Of a DNA stretch of 64,000 bases, positions 32,928-44,002 are shown one piece after another (position 1 is the first letter of the stretch; each line of letters begins with the position of its first letter). Origin of the DNA: Bactrocera neohumeralis (taxonomy: Eukaryota > Arthropoda > Insecta > Diptera > Tephritidae). The stretch spans positions 65,783,528-65,847,527 of the forward strand of contig NC_065921.1 of NCBI RefSeq assembly GCF_024586455.1, written 5' to 3'. The translations under genes were made by a program, and so were the position numbers. The notes under the pieces are model-generated. The model had not been told where the DNA came from. It made no database searches and saw nothing but the letters and a program-made list of their open reading frames with translations.

Positions 32928-34319
32928 TTAGCATGTGGCGTGATGTTTGGACTTTGTACTCAGGCCATGCGCTGAGTGCGTGATCGGGTGACGTGATATT
33001 TGTGGATGATGTTCAATTCCATGTTGTCGGAGTACTGCTTCATATTGAATGCGGTTTCTTTCCTGAATCTTATTGGACTGGATTCTAGTATATAAAGAGT
33101 ATAACTTAATTGTACAGTATATTATTATTATTACAATGCATCCTGATACAATAGCTATTAGTGTATTTCTTACAGGATGGTTTTCAAAAGGAATTATTAA
33201 TTTATGTAATTTTTGAATATTGGTAAATTCATATTCAGTATCTGATTGTAATAGTTCAAGTATTGCCTTGTGCTTTGATATATTTTTTAATTTGTTCGTT
33301 TTTGTTTTTATAAGTTTTTCCATCAATAGTTATGGGATCTGTAAATTGTATTAAATTGTTTCCTGATATAGATTCATTATTTTATACGTGTGTTCCGCTT
33401 AGGATAATATGTATTACCATGATTTAATTCTATTATTGGTTTGTTATTTTCTTCAACAACATTACAGTGTGCTTCTTCGTCATGCATTAAAGGTATGGTA
33501 CATTGATCTGTTTTTTTTTTCTACAAATGTATTTGCTTAAATTATTTTTACAATCCTTAATTCTTTGTGGTTTGTCTTTACATATTGAAATCATTGCATC
33601 TAAGTTAAGTTTTCCATGTTTGTAAGTCATTGGTGTAACATCATACATTTCACATTTCTCTATTATTATAGGATATTTATATACTACTACAAATATTTAA
33701 TTAATTTTACATATGTATAGGAATATTAACTTGTTCTTTTTTAACCATTTCTTTCACTTCTTCGATATGCTGCAGAATAAAAGTTTCCGTTTCTAGCAAG
33801 ATTAACTGTTGTCGTTAAATCTAATAGTTCTTTGTGAACTTCTTCAAGTAAAAATCTTGATTTTAATACTTTAGGATTAAATTTTTCAATTAATTTTTCA
33901 AAGTTTGAATTTATTACTCTCTGTTGGTTATTATTATCTATTATGTCGTTTAAGGCTGTCTTGATTTCTTTTAAATCGTCATGATCTGGTACTCCTGTTA
34001 TGAATTTGAGTGCTGATCCTAGAAAATCTTAACTTCTTTTGGTTCGTCGTGTTAGTAGTTGATTCTTTAGTATTTCAATTCTATTAATTAATATTTCATC
34101 TGCTGCATATTGCTTTGTTTGTTCTAACATTTCTTTAATTTCACTGTATGGTTTTAATATCTTTGTTAAATTCGTCACATGAAATAAGTAATCTTCACTT
34201 TCGAATAAATACGAAGGATCCGTTTCAGTTAACACATATTTTTTATCCTCAATGTTTGTTATTACTTGTGCTAGGATTATTTTCACTAGTATTAACGTTA
34301 TTATCAGCTGTTTGTACAT
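32928..34319 (-). pseudogene. env: E5 env, degraded
   Basis: The frame 34319-34029 (96 residues) holds the signal peptide, the N-terminal ectodomain and a TRRTKRS cleavage site. Fusion-peptide and coiled-coil segments follow in broken frames at 33700-34028. The last frame (33326-32928) has one transmembrane helix and a long tail rich in His. Several frame changes and an insertion-like gap at 33330-33700 show it is dead. Confidence 0.75.
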
Positions 34320-34549
34320 TTTGTCGTATGTTGTCCTTGTGGACGACCTTTCCCGTGGTTGTTAGGATTGTGCCCTCACGATCTTCTTTTACAATATATT
34401 TTAAATGTCTTTTTGTATATTTCTCTCGTCGACTGGATTTTTCGAAGATAATCTGTCCTGGAACGTATGTCCTATTAGTTCTATTTTTATTGTGGTATCT
34501 CAACATATTTTCTTGTTTTTCTTCAATTTTATGTTTTATATCAGGATAC
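34249..34549 (-). pseudogene. pol: E5 pol C-terminus (integrase tail)
   Basis: It contains YVPGQIIFEKSSRREKY, then DREGTILTTTGK and VHKDNIR, the C-terminal GPY/F-like and VH-x-N-I-R block of gypsy integrases. It overlaps the env start by about 70 bases in another frame, as usual in this group. Upstream pol is missing at the junction with the Jockey element near 34549. Confidence 0.75.
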
Positions 34550-35610
34550 TACTTTGCTGAGGGTGCAGAGTAGGCTGATGGGGCGATGGTTTGCCGGATC
34601 GCTTAGGGGTTTACCCGGTTTGGGAAGAAAGACGACTGTGGCGGCTTTCCAGGCCGGGAAAAATATTGGAAACGCATCATGTCGTTTATGATGTTGCTTA
34701 GGGCTGTCAAGAATGTCCGTTTATTTGAAATTATTATTAAAAGTATACAAAGATGTTTTATTTGAAGATATTATTAAACGAATACAGATTTATTCTAAAA
34801 TTATTTTCGACCGAATCATAAAATATTCAAAGGACAATTAAATTTATTTCCCAGCGCCTGCTAGCACTACCCCGTTTTCTTGCTTGTTAACGAATGCCTC
34901 TTACTTGTTAAAACTGTCGGTGACAGTGCAACAAGGTGTTTGCGCGGTAGGACTTTTAAGACGCCGTTACCGATACTGTCGTGGCCTGAAGCTTTCCGGT
35001 TTTTGAGGGCGCGGATAGCCTCGGAGACTTCTTTGGGGGAGGTGGGCTGAAACTCGACCACCTGGAAGGTTGTGCCCCGGACAGTTTCTGACACTTCTTC
35101 GTGAAAAGAAGAGAATTTTTGAAGGCTTGGAAAGGGCGATTTTTTGATTTTTGAGGGGGACTTTTAAGGGATTGAGCGAAGACATTGGCTATTGAGTTGA
35201 TTTGGGTGCAAGTGAAAGCGGAGGTTTCCAGCAAGAATTTCAGGTGGAGGAAATCAATTTTTGTCTTTAACCGAGGAGAAAGTAGGGGGCGATTTGCGAG
35301 CTCCAGGTAGACCGAGGAGTGGTCTGAACTGAGCTCCGGGCCAGTGTTGGCGGCTAGGTGGTGAATAGAGCTCTTTACACAGATGGCGACACCGCCCCTT
35401 TTGGAATCTGGGCGGTCGTTTCTGTAGATTGTGAAGTTTCGGATATAAAGGGATTTTTTGGAGTTTAAGTGAGTTTCAGTGATGCAAACGACGTCAATGG
35501 ATTTGTCATTTATTAGCTGGGTTATTTCGGTCCTTTTGGGAGTGGAAAGCCCGTTGGCGTTCCAGTTTAGGACGGTGGACAGGAAGTCCCGAAAAAGCTT
35601 CTCTAAGTGA
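34550..35610 (-). pseudogene. Jockey-clade ORF2: endonuclease and partial reverse transcriptase
   Basis: The endonuclease begins LNWNANGLSTPKRTEI and continues with DVVCITETHLNSKKS and DRPDSKRGGVAICVKS. After a deletion comes SSDHSSVYLEL. The reverse transcriptase start has EVSEAIRALKNRKASGHDSI and, beyond the insertion, FPAWKAATVVFLPKPGKP with HRPISLL. The catalytic YADD region is absent. Endonuclease would nick the target and reverse transcriptase would copy the RNA there; this copy cannot. Confidence 0.8.
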
Positions 35611-35699
35611 GTAATGTTTGGGACAGGATTGGCCGTTGTATTTTTGGTTGCATTTGGCGTATGAGCGAGTTGGCCCTTGGGCTCGTGGTTGGGGTTGTG

Positions 35700-36856
35700 G
35701 TGTGGTTTGTGCCGGGGAGCGGGTGTCTCTTTGTGGGAGAGCCTTGGGAGTATTGTGATCCTTTTTTGGAGGTCCGGGTTGGTGTTTTTGGGGGCTTTAG
35801 GGCAACCCCGATAGGTGGCGCGATATGGGCCCTTGCAGTGGATGCAGGTGGGCTTCGCGTTTTATTGCTCTTTGAGAGCGCAGGATGTCGTGGCATGGGA
35901 GCGACCGCAGAAGGCGCAGGCCCAAGGAGCGAAGCAGTAGTTCGCCGTGAGGGCGAAGTTGAGGCACCGGAGGCATTGTGGAATGACCTTGGATTTACGC
36001 TTTGCCTCTACTCTGACGCTGAGGCCAGCGATTGTTTTTAAGTCAAAAATCGCCTTCGCTGAGGAGTGCGAAGGGTCAAGATTGACGGTTATTAGGGGCC
36101 ATATTTTTGGGCCCCTGCGCATGCGGTGAATGCGCTTCACGGCTGCATTTTTCATCCTCAATTCATTGAGGATGGTTTCGTCATCGGGGCATTCGAGGAC
36201 GCCTCTGATCACGACAATCAGGTCCTTGTCCTGATGGAGCTGATTGGCCGTGTAAGGGATCTCATGCCTTTCTAAGGCTGAAGTAAGTTCCCGAAAACCG
36301 TCAACGGTTTCGGGGTAAACGATGACGGCTTAAGATACCACTTTAGCCAATCTGATTTGTATGTCTGCTTTGCGCAGACCGGAGCTCACCTTCTCCCACG
36401 ATTCCTTCTTGAGGATTCGAATAGGAGGAGGATTTTTTTCCTTAGGGGGGGTTATGTTCTCGCTCTCATCTGAGGAGGATGAGGAGAGGAAGTCGTCAAT
36501 TTTGACGGTTTCCGGGGGGATGTGGTGCGGCGCCGCTTTGGAATTTTCCGTTTGGGTTCCTCCCGTTTGAGATTTTCCCGTTTGGGTTTTCTCCGGCGGC
36601 GAACTTCGATGAACACGGTGTCATCGGGCGGATCGATGCTCATTTGAGCATTTCCGGGAGAGGGGGAGGTGGTAGCGTCGTTGGAGTTGTTATTGGAGTT
36701 GTCGTTGGAGTTGTTGTTGGAGTTGTCGTTGGAGTTTGTGGTGGTGGAGTTGTAATTATTGAGCATGTGCTCTACTCTGAGCAGAGACCCACGGAGGTCT
36801 TTAACGAGGGCGGTAAGCTCGACCTCGCTAAGAGACGCAGGATTTGGGAAATTCAT
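35700..36856 (-). pseudogene. Jockey-clade ORF1 (gag-like, PRE_C2HC)
   Basis: The N-terminus (36856-36452) has a coiled-coil start, Asn/Ser repeats and basic Arg/Lys-Pro stretches. After a frame change the frame 36212-35862 shows a PRE_C2HC-like region and zinc knuckles (CLRCLNFALTANYC, CAFCGRSHATTSC). A further CIHCKG-type knuckle lies near 35830. It would bind the element's RNA. Frame changes at 36213-36451 and near 35860 break it. Confidence 0.72.
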
Positions 36857-37038
36857 TGCTGAGTTGTCACAACTCGCAATGTTTTTCTCTATGAATGTTT
36901 TTTTTTTAGTGTCAATATATCACTATGTATACACTGTGCACTGCACTAATCACTAATCACTGCACTGTGGTTGTATAGTTGTTTATAGCTAAGCAGGCAT
37001 ACGGCCTTGCTAAGCTTTTATGTTTGCGTTTGTTTGCG

Positions 37039-38640
37039 CTACTCTACGTCCGTTCGCGTTTCTTTCGCCATTTCTTTTTCATTAGTCGAATAGTTTTGTT
37101 CGGTCTGACTCAATGTTCGAGAAATGAATGCTATTGGATTTCTGCCTTGACTGATTACGGCTCCTATGGCGTAATTACTAGCTTCAGTTGTTAGGTCAAA
37201 TCCTTTTTCAAAGTCAGGTTGGTATAATTCTATTTGTTCTTTTAAACAAGTTTTTAGTGTTTCACTAGCTTTTAATGCTTCATTGGCTAATGTTACTTCC
37301 ACGTTTGAGCTTTTATTTTTTGAAATGTTTCCATTTTCTCCTCTGATATAAATGGTTAATGGTTTGCATATTTGTGCAAAGTTTTTTACAAATTTCCTAT
37401 AATAGGAAGCTAGACCTAGGAATGACCTAAGCTCTTTCAGATTTGTTGGTATTTTATATCGATCAATAACTTCTATTTTCTTTGGATCTACAGTTATTCT
37501 TCCGTTTTTGATAATATGTCCCAGAAATTCGGTTTGCTTCTGAAAAAAATTTGAATTTTCTTCAGAGATTTTCATATTGGCTCTGTGTAATGTCTGTATT
37601 ATATTAGAGATATCTCTCAAATGTTCCTCGGGTGAGTTGGAATATATCAGGACATCATCTATATATACCTATGCACATTTGCCAATATACGGTCTGAGTA
37701 TATCATCGACACATCTCTGGAATGTGGAAGGAGCGTTTTTTAACCTGAATGGCAGTCTAAGGAATTCGTACTTAGCTCCATTTACTGAAAAGGCTGTATT
37801 TTCTCTGTCTTCCTTTTTAATCATGATCTGGTGAAATCCTGATTCTAAATCGAGTGTCGTGAAGTATGTAGCTTTCCCTTAATTCTGTAAAGTCATTGTT
37901 ATGTCGGGAATTGGGTATCTATCTGCTATCGTTTGTTTATTAAGTTTTTGGAAATCTATAACCATTCTTCTTTTAGGTTTTCCCTCTTCATCATTGCCCT
38001 TCTTGGAAACTGTCCATATTGGGGAATTATATGGGCTTTTGCTTCGCTGAATTATATTATTCTGCAATAATTTCTCAATTTCTTTTTTAACAAAATCGTG
38101 ATCCGAATAAGGAATGGATATTGTCTTACCCACACAGGATCTTTGGTCTCTGTCCTAATTTCTGCTTCTATAGTAGTTGTAAATGGTAAAATTTCTCCAC
38201 AATAATTATTTTTCATTAAATTATCAATTTCTTTTTTGTATGTTTCGTCACCTAAGGTGTAATTGAGTACATTCTTTATTAAATTATTTTCTTTCTTTGA
38301 AAAACTAATTGAATAATTCATCATATTAACATTAGCTCTCATTTTCTTTAAATTGTCATCTTCTAATATCATATCGAAATCTTTTAATTTATCAATATCT
38401 AGAAGTTCGATTTCATGGCCTGACAAATTTATTTTCCTTTTATGTGTAATTATTGAACTTCCATGTAAAGTTCTAGTTTTTAGTGGTTTATCTAACAATA
38501 TTTTCTTTGCGTATGGATATTCACTTTTTACATAACTGCTTGTAGCACCTGTATCTATTAGTATATACACGGACCTACCATTTGGTGCAGTTCTTCTTAA
38601 AGTAGGAAGACCGTGGTATTTTATAAAAAATGGGTCTGTT
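37039..38640 (-). pseudogene. pol: Ty3/gypsy pol: protease, reverse transcriptase, RNase H start
   Basis: The protease has LIDTGATSSYV near 38560. The reverse transcriptase follows in pieces: PYNSPIWTVSKKG and RMVIDFQKLNKQT (near 37950-38020), a broken middle with the YIDD-type active-site region near 37650, then ITVDPKKIEVIDRYKIP and LRSFLGLASYYRKFV. RNase H begins FDLTTEASNYAIGAVISQG and stops near 37039. Frame changes at about 37620, 37880 and 38100 make it non-functional. Confidence 0.85.
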
Positions 38641-38842
38641 CAGCTTCTTCTTCATCGGTGGCTGGTTCGTTGTAGAGAGACTGTACATACATCTTCTACG
38701 TCGTTGTCGCCGTTGAGCTGGTTGACTCTTTCTTTTTTTCCATGTACTTCTGAATTTGTTTCTCTGCTTCTCTTCTTTTATGCGTTGGCCGCTGAATATT
38801 CCATGGCGTTGTTGCTGTGGTTGTTGAATATTTCTTTGCTGA

Positions 38843-39944
38843 CCCAGCAAGAAGACTATACGTTATATAATGCCATAAACCTGCCGTATAACTATGGATA
38901 GTATGCGTGAAAAATTCGAATAGTTTACATCAGTTTGTACAGAGGCATGGGAAGATTCTACCGCATACTTTGAATACGTGTGAGTTGTCTATCCTTTTTC
39001 TTTGCATACAAATTTACCATTACTTTGTCATATGCTCGTCTCTTTTTAACCCATGGTAGGATGGTATAGTAGTTTGATGGTAAAGTAGTATAATGCTAAA
39101 GTAGTATGATGGTAAAGTAGTACGATGGTAAAGCAGTACGCTGGTAAAGTAGTATGGTATACTTATCCTTTTATCCTACTCCATATAAAATAAAACAAAT
39201 ACAGGGTATTTTTATTATTCATTGCATCCGTACAAAAAATATATATATATATTACATATGGTACATATTAAAATAAATAAAAATAAAAATAAAAATAATT
39301 GCATCCATTGCATCCATGCATTATTTAAAAATTGCACCTACTTTGGTTGTTGTTGTTCTGACCTGGAATTATAAAACATTAATTATTACTAAAATTTTGG
39401 AAAAGAAATAACTTACCGTTTATTTAAAGATAATTTGTTTTGGCGGTACCTATTGTGGCTAAGGTCCACCACTCTTCTTAATGCCCGTTCAAAACCTGGC
39501 CGTCCTTCCATTACAAATACATCTACACAAAAATAGGAAAAAATTTTATAATATAATATAAGTGATTTATATAATAAATACTTGCCTCAATTTTGTCGCT
39601 GTCAAAGTGTATAGCTGATTCCAATACTTTTAATTCTTTTTTTTTTAACTAACGATTAAAGATGCGCGCGCACGTCTATTCACTTCACAAGTTTTCACAC
39701 AAATGTGAGAAATGCAGTTTTCCACTTTGTTATATACTGATTACTTCTACTGAATACTTCTTACATCAAACGACTACAATGCATATCTGCATATAGCACA
39801 ACCATTCTTGTAGCACAACTGTGGAGGGAGGGAGTACGAAATATATTCCCAACATGTGACCTGTTTTCACATTCACTTAAATTTTTATTTTTTTTTTAAG
39901 ATTTGCTTATGTGGCGGTGAATGCGTTGGCGAAGTTTTGCTGGG
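38843..39944. mobile_element. CCCAGCAA-ended element, copy 1, inserted in gag
   Basis: Ends CCCAGCAAG (left) and TTTTGCTGGG (right) form short inverted termini. The outer ~400 bases on the left and ~300 on the right match copy 2 (42404-43702). The interior differs. It splits the gypsy gag/pol region. GA occurs at both flanks, a possible 2-bp duplication. Tandem GATGGTAAAGTAGTA repeats lie at 39060-39160. Confidence 0.75.
39345..39610 (-). CDS. Small spliced gene inside copy 1
   Basis: The minus strand shows an untranslated lead ending TTGAG followed by GCAAGT, an acceptor TGTGTAG before ATGTATTTGTA at about 39525, and an open stretch starting with ATG at 39512 (EGRPGFERALRRVVDLSHN). A GTAAGT donor follows near 39418, and a short last exon ends SEQQQPK. 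Only about 40 codons; not recognised. It could be a remnant of a longer Myb-like or accessory protein. Confidence 0.4.
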
Positions 39945-39981
39945 GATACTGCTGTTGCTGGGCGTTGGCTTGCTGCGGTAT

Positions 39982-40690
39982 TTAGTGTGTGCGTCGTCTG
40001 AATTGTGCTGATGACGGGTCTACTTCCATGCGTTCGACACTAATACTTTGGCATCCTCTGGAGTAGAGTGCAATTTTTGTTGTCAGGCTTTTTAATCCGT
40101 TTAAAAACGTTCGGACAGCTTTAGACTGCACTCCTTTGCTTAAGGCTTCAGCTACATTTTCGTTTTTGTGCGTCATTTCTATTTTTGATAACACGATGTT
40201 CAGAGATTGATTTAATCTGTCGTAATATACGTGTAGAGGTTGATTTTCCTGTCGAATCTTCATCATCTCCTCTTCCAGAACGTAGAGTGGTCTCTGGTCT
40301 GCGTATGAATCATCTAATCTTTCAATTATTGCGTCGAAGTTTTGTTTAGTGTTGTTATTAATTAATATCTGGGCTGCTTTCCCCGTGATTTTATTCCTAA
40401 ACATAATGAGCTTCAGCATATATATTAAATGCTTGAAATTTAGATAAAATTGGACATTAATGTTGTAGCCATCTTCCTCCAATTTCGGTAATCGTGGTAG
40501 TCTCCACTAAACATTGGTAATGTTTTAAATATATGTTGGTCTACTTCTCCAGGATTGTTGTATGAACATAATTGATCTTGGTATTCGTGTATGACTCCAG
40601 TTCCTTGGCTTGTTTCCATTAGCGCCAGTCTCCTCTGGAGGTCCTGTACGACTTCATTTAGAGCTGTTATTTCGTTTTGTGTCGTTTTTA
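39982..40690 (-). pseudogene. gag: Ty3/gypsy gag
   Basis: The minus strand starts near 40690 with LNEVVQDLQRRLALMETSQG, then YNNPGEVDQHIFKTLPMFSG, and after frame changes the main frame 40482-39982. This has NKITGKAAQILIN and a helical capsid-like region ending in ERMEVDPSSAQFRRR. It is interrupted on the left by the CCCAGCAA element. Gag would form the particle shell. Confidence 0.75.
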
Positions 40691-40767
40691 TTCACTTGTA
40701 TTTTCACTTTATTTGTTTAAAATATGGAATTTATATTCCTTTATGTTTTCATATGAGATTTATATCC

Positions 40768-40867
40768 NNNNNNNNNNNNNNNNNNNNNNNNNNNNNNNNN
40801 NNNNNNNNNNNNNNNNNNNNNNNNNNNNNNNNNNNNNNNNNNNNNNNNNNNNNNNNNNNNNNNNNNN
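40768..40867. other. Assembly gap (100 N)
   Basis: Exactly 100 unknown bases, the usual placeholder for a gap of unknown size. It lies in the gypsy leader/gag start. Confidence 0.99.
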
Positions 40868-41052
40868 CAATATTCAGCTATCGTCAAGCAAGAATTTGCA
40901 CACAATTTGTTGATGTCTTTCTCCACACAAAATATTAAATATTTTTCGATTAGTGCACTTGCATATTCTTTATCCCAGTATAGCAATATCAACGTCTTTG
41001 TTTTTTGGTGGCCACTGCCAGACACACACACAACTGTTCGCGTTAAGCTCAC

Positions 41053-41070
41053 CCCACACCTGACACCAAT
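41053..41070 (-). promoter_or_regulatory. Ty3/gypsy primer-binding site
   Basis: The minus strand reads TTGGTGTCAGGTGTGGGG next to the LTR end. This start is typical of tRNA-Leu-type primer sites. Confidence 0.65.
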
Positions 41071-41318
41071 TTGTAGTAATAGTCAATTCACTGTTTATTT
41101 AAGTGTTTAAATATTGTTACGAATTTACATTTCTAAGGTTCGTATCATGGATTGACAAATAAAACTAAAACAACCGTTTAATTCAAACAATATCTCTTTA
41201 TTCATGATGCCGACGGGTCCTTTTCGAATATTGCATCTGGCAATTAGTAGTAGACAACGAGACAATCGTGGCGCCAAATGCCTACAATGAGGAATGCATA
41301 TAGCAAGACAAACACATA

Positions 41319-42251
41319 TCGGGTGATTTTTTAAGAGCTTGATAACTTTTAAAAAAAAAAAAAACGCATAAAATTTGCAAAATCTCATTGGGTTTTTATT
41401 TGAAACGTTAGGTTTGTTTATGACATTTACTTTTTGAAGATAATTTACTTTGACCGCGGCTGCGTCTAAGGTGGTCCATTCGGAAAGTCCAATTTTGGGT
41501 AACTTTTTCGAGCATTTCGGCCGGAATAGCCCGAATTTCTTCGGAAATGTTGTCTTCCAAAGCTGGAATAGTTGCTGGCTTATTTCTGTAGACTTTAGAC
41601 TTGACGTAGCCCCACAAAAAATATCTAAAGGCGTTAAATCGCATGATCTTGGTGGCCAACTGCCCATGCATCCCGAAAAATGCACTGTTTGGTGTGGTTT
41701 GTACGCTGGTGGAATCATTGGACCGTATTTTTTCAAAGATGCTGTTGGACGCAACGTTACGGTGAATGGCGATCGCTATCGTTCGATGCTAACAAACTTT
41801 TTGTTGCCAAAAATGTAAGCTACATGCCACACAGCTCGCGATTCTATGGCCATTTTGAGGGAAAACTTCGGAGAACAATTCATCTCAAGAAATGGACCCG
41901 TAAGTTGGCCACCAAGATCATGCGATTTAACGCCTTTAGACTATTTTTTGTGGGGCTACGTCAAGTCTAAAGTCTACAGAAATAAGCCAGCAACTATTCC
42001 AGCTTTGGAAGACAACATTTCCGAAGAAATTCGGGCTAATCCGGCCGAAATGCTCGAAAAAGTTGCCCAAAATTGGACTTTCCGAATGGACCACCCAAGA
42101 CGCAGCCGCGGTCGACATTTAAATGAAATTATCTTCAAAAAGTAAATGTCATGAACCAATCTAACGTTTCAAATAAAGAACCGATGAGATTTTGCAAATT
42201 TTATGCGTTTTTTTTTTAAAAAAGTTATCAAGCTCTTAAAAAATCACCCGA
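41319..42251. mobile_element. Foldback mariner with ~340-base inverted arms
   Basis: TA flanks both ends (41317-41318 and 42252-42253). The terminal TCGGGTGATTTTTTAAGAGC is inverted at the right. The left arm to about 41660 is a reverse copy of the right arm, so both encode the same transposase C-terminus on opposite strands: 41671-41408 minus and the end of 41846-42145 plus. The central 240 bases add the upstream part on the plus strand only. A rearrangement has turned one element into a palindrome. Confidence 0.87.
41662..42145 (+). pseudogene. Mariner transposase C-terminal half
   Basis: Plus-strand frames contain YAGGIIGPYFF, VNGDRYRSML, then ATCHTARDSMAILRENF and WPPRSCDLTPLDYFLWG. These are the second and third catalytic blocks of a mariner with the DLTPLD signature. 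A frame change sits near 41815. The N-terminal DNA-binding half and first Asp are absent, so it has no activity. Confidence 0.85.
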
Positions 42252-42403
42252 TATAATGATGCTATGCCTTCCATATACATGCAGCTGTTGTTCATGTTAT
42301 GAGTGGACAAACAGATAACCGCGGCGCCCAATGTTTACAATAAGAAATGCATTTAGCAATACAAACACACGTGGTACCAAACTTAATACTACTTTTGTAA
42401 CAA

Positions 42404-43702
42404 CCCAGCAAGAAGACTATACGTTATATAATGCCATAAACCTGCCGTATAACTATGGATAGTATGCGTGAAAAATTCGAATAGTTTACATCAGTTTGTA
42501 CAAAGGCATGGGAAGATTCTATCGCATACTTTGAATACGTGTGAGTTGTCTATCATTTTTCTTTGCATACAAATTTACCATCACTTTGTCATATGCTCGT
42601 CTCTTTTTAACCCATGGTAGGATGGTATAGTAGTTTGATGGTAAGTAGCATGATGGTAAAGCAGTACGATAGTAAAGTAGTATGGTATACTTATCCTTTT
42701 ATCCTACTCCATATAAAATAAAACAAATACAGATTATTTTTAAAAATTTATTGAATTTTTTATTTTAAATTGTTATGGAAATGTATATTTCGGCGTCTAG
42801 TGTGCAGATTGGTAGTCTTGACGCTGTTTCAATTTGCATGGGATTTTCTATTTCTCCTACCAATCGTCCAATGGAGTGATGGACTTTAGCTAAAACCACC
42901 TTACATTCGCGCAGCGTGTGTGTTTGAGCCAATAGAAGACCTTTATCAATAACCTAATGTACAAATATATATATATATATGTATTTATATTTATCAAATA
43001 AAGAAATACATATATAAATTTATTGGTACATATACATACATTTTCTTTGAGGGTTTTCTCAATGTCATCCATCCTTGTCATCAGCACCTTTTGGTTTCTT
43101 AGGATTTCCTTAATACCTTGAGTTACTATAAAATAAAAAATATTTTATATAATTTATATCATTTAACCGTAATTTATCTTATTCATTATTTATTGAAATG
43201 TATATAATATACCTGTGTCCTGCTGTTGAAGGTTGTCTGGCTGTAGAATGCTGTGTCGTAGCTGAACATTGTATGGCGCTGAAACTTGAAACCTTCTTCT
43301 TTGTGATGCTAAACAAATAAATAACTAAATTAGCTATTGATTCAAATCCAAATTCTTTTTTCTCTTTTGAAATGGCGTTCCGAAACGATTTCATATTTAT
43401 ATTTATAAATTCTACTTACCTCAATTTTGTCGCTGTCACTTCACAAGTTTTCACACAAATGTGAGAAATGCAGTTTTCCACTTTGTTATATACTGATTAC
43501 TTCTACTGATACTGATTACTTCTTACATCAAACGACTACAATGCATATCTGCATATAGCAAAACCATTCTTGTAGCACAACTGTGGAGGGAGGGAGTACG
43601 AAATATATTCCCAACATGTGACCTGTTTTCACTTTCACGTAAATTTTTATTTTTTTTTTTAAGATTTGCTTATGTGTTGGTGAATACGTTAGTTTTGCTG
43701 GG
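42404..43702. mobile_element. CCCAGCAA-ended element, copy 2
   Basis: Same ends and subterminal sequence as copy 1, in the same orientation and 3.5 kb away, with a different 600-base interior. AA occurs on both flanks. It begins two bases after the gypsy LTR end. Confidence 0.75.
42775..43394 (-). CDS. Spliced gene inside copy 2
   Basis: Minus-strand exons with good splice sites include one at about 43310-43215 (SAPYNVQLRHSILQPDNL), one at 43125-43042 (IKEILRNQKVLMTRMDDIEK) and one at 42950-42772 (LLLAQTHTLRECKVVLAKVH, ending in TAA). They read as a short helical protein. I do not recognise it; the style resembles the accessory proteins of Harbinger-like or DUF4806-type genes. The start is uncertain. 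Confidence 0.45.
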
Positions 43703-44002
43703 AATATATAGAAATGTTTATTTTATATGTATTGATTAGATAGTTTTCTCTTAAATTAAATATTAATAATAGTAGTTAATATTCTGGTATTTAATACACG
43801 ACTTCGATGTTGGCTATTCAACTTTCAATTTTCAACTGCCGTTTTACTTGCAACGCGTTCGTCAGGTTCGTTCAACAGTGTCAGGGTTGTATTGTTAAGT
43901 AAATATATTCTAAGTCTTTCGTCCACTGCGGTGTTGCCGTCCTACATACATATATACACAATTTATGCAATGTGAGTAATTGCAAAGCAACCGACAAATT
44001 TA

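Larger units (their letters stand above)
32754..34549 (-). mobile_element. E5: errantivirus 3' part (integrase end, env, LTR)
   Basis: On the minus strand the order is the integrase C-terminus (34549-34249), env (34319-32928) and a probable 3' LTR remnant (about 32754-32927, with AAATATATTTTTTAGTTC like the LTRs near 46450 and 47790). The left border is not fixed. The right end is cut at about 34549 by the Jockey-clade element. Unlike E2-E4, this copy keeps pol next to env. Confidence 0.75.
34550..37038 (-). mobile_element. Jockey-clade non-LTR retrotransposon, 3' truncated
   Basis: On the minus strand it has a 5' UTR of about 180 bases, ORF1 (36856-35862 and on), endonuclease (about 35610-35260) and the first blocks of reverse transcriptase (35090-34550). 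The element ends abruptly inside reverse transcriptase at about 34550. It is GC-richer than its surroundings. About 170 AT-rich bases at 34711-34880 are foreign to the reading frame and look inserted. Confidence 0.8.
37039..42402 (-). mobile_element. Ty3/gypsy element, 3' truncated, with two nested insertions
   Basis: On the minus strand the order is 5' LTR (41072-42402, interrupted by mariner), primer site, gap of 100 N, gag (40690-39982), an inserted CCCAGCAA element (38843-39944), end of gag, protease, reverse transcriptase and part of RNase H, ending at 37039 beside the Jockey element. No integrase, env or 3' LTR is present. The TG...CA LTR ends and the primer site differ from those of E1-E7. 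Confidence 0.82.
41072..42402 (-). repeat. Ty3/gypsy 5' LTR, split by mariner
   Basis: The minus strand begins TGTTACAAAAG at 42402 and ends TATTACTACA at 41072. Without the mariner it would be about 400 bases. Its outer end touches the CCCAGCAA copy 2 directly. The partner LTR is missing. Confidence 0.65.

Noticed and set aside
34956..35234. Two further minus frames over the Jockey ORF2
   Set aside because: They shadow the endonuclease/reverse-transcriptase linker in other frames and show only Pro/Ser/Lys-rich composition.
35607..36041. 144-codon plus-strand open frame in GC-rich DNA
   Set aside because: It is the mirror of the minus-strand Jockey ORF1/ORF2 region, whose motifs (zinc knuckles, endonuclease) are clear; the plus frame has none.
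36644..36862. Val/Gly repeat protein on plus
   Set aside because: Antisense of Asn/Ser repeats in Jockey ORF1.
40591..41052. Open frames on both strands across the N run
   Set aside because: They exist only because N codons are not read as stops.
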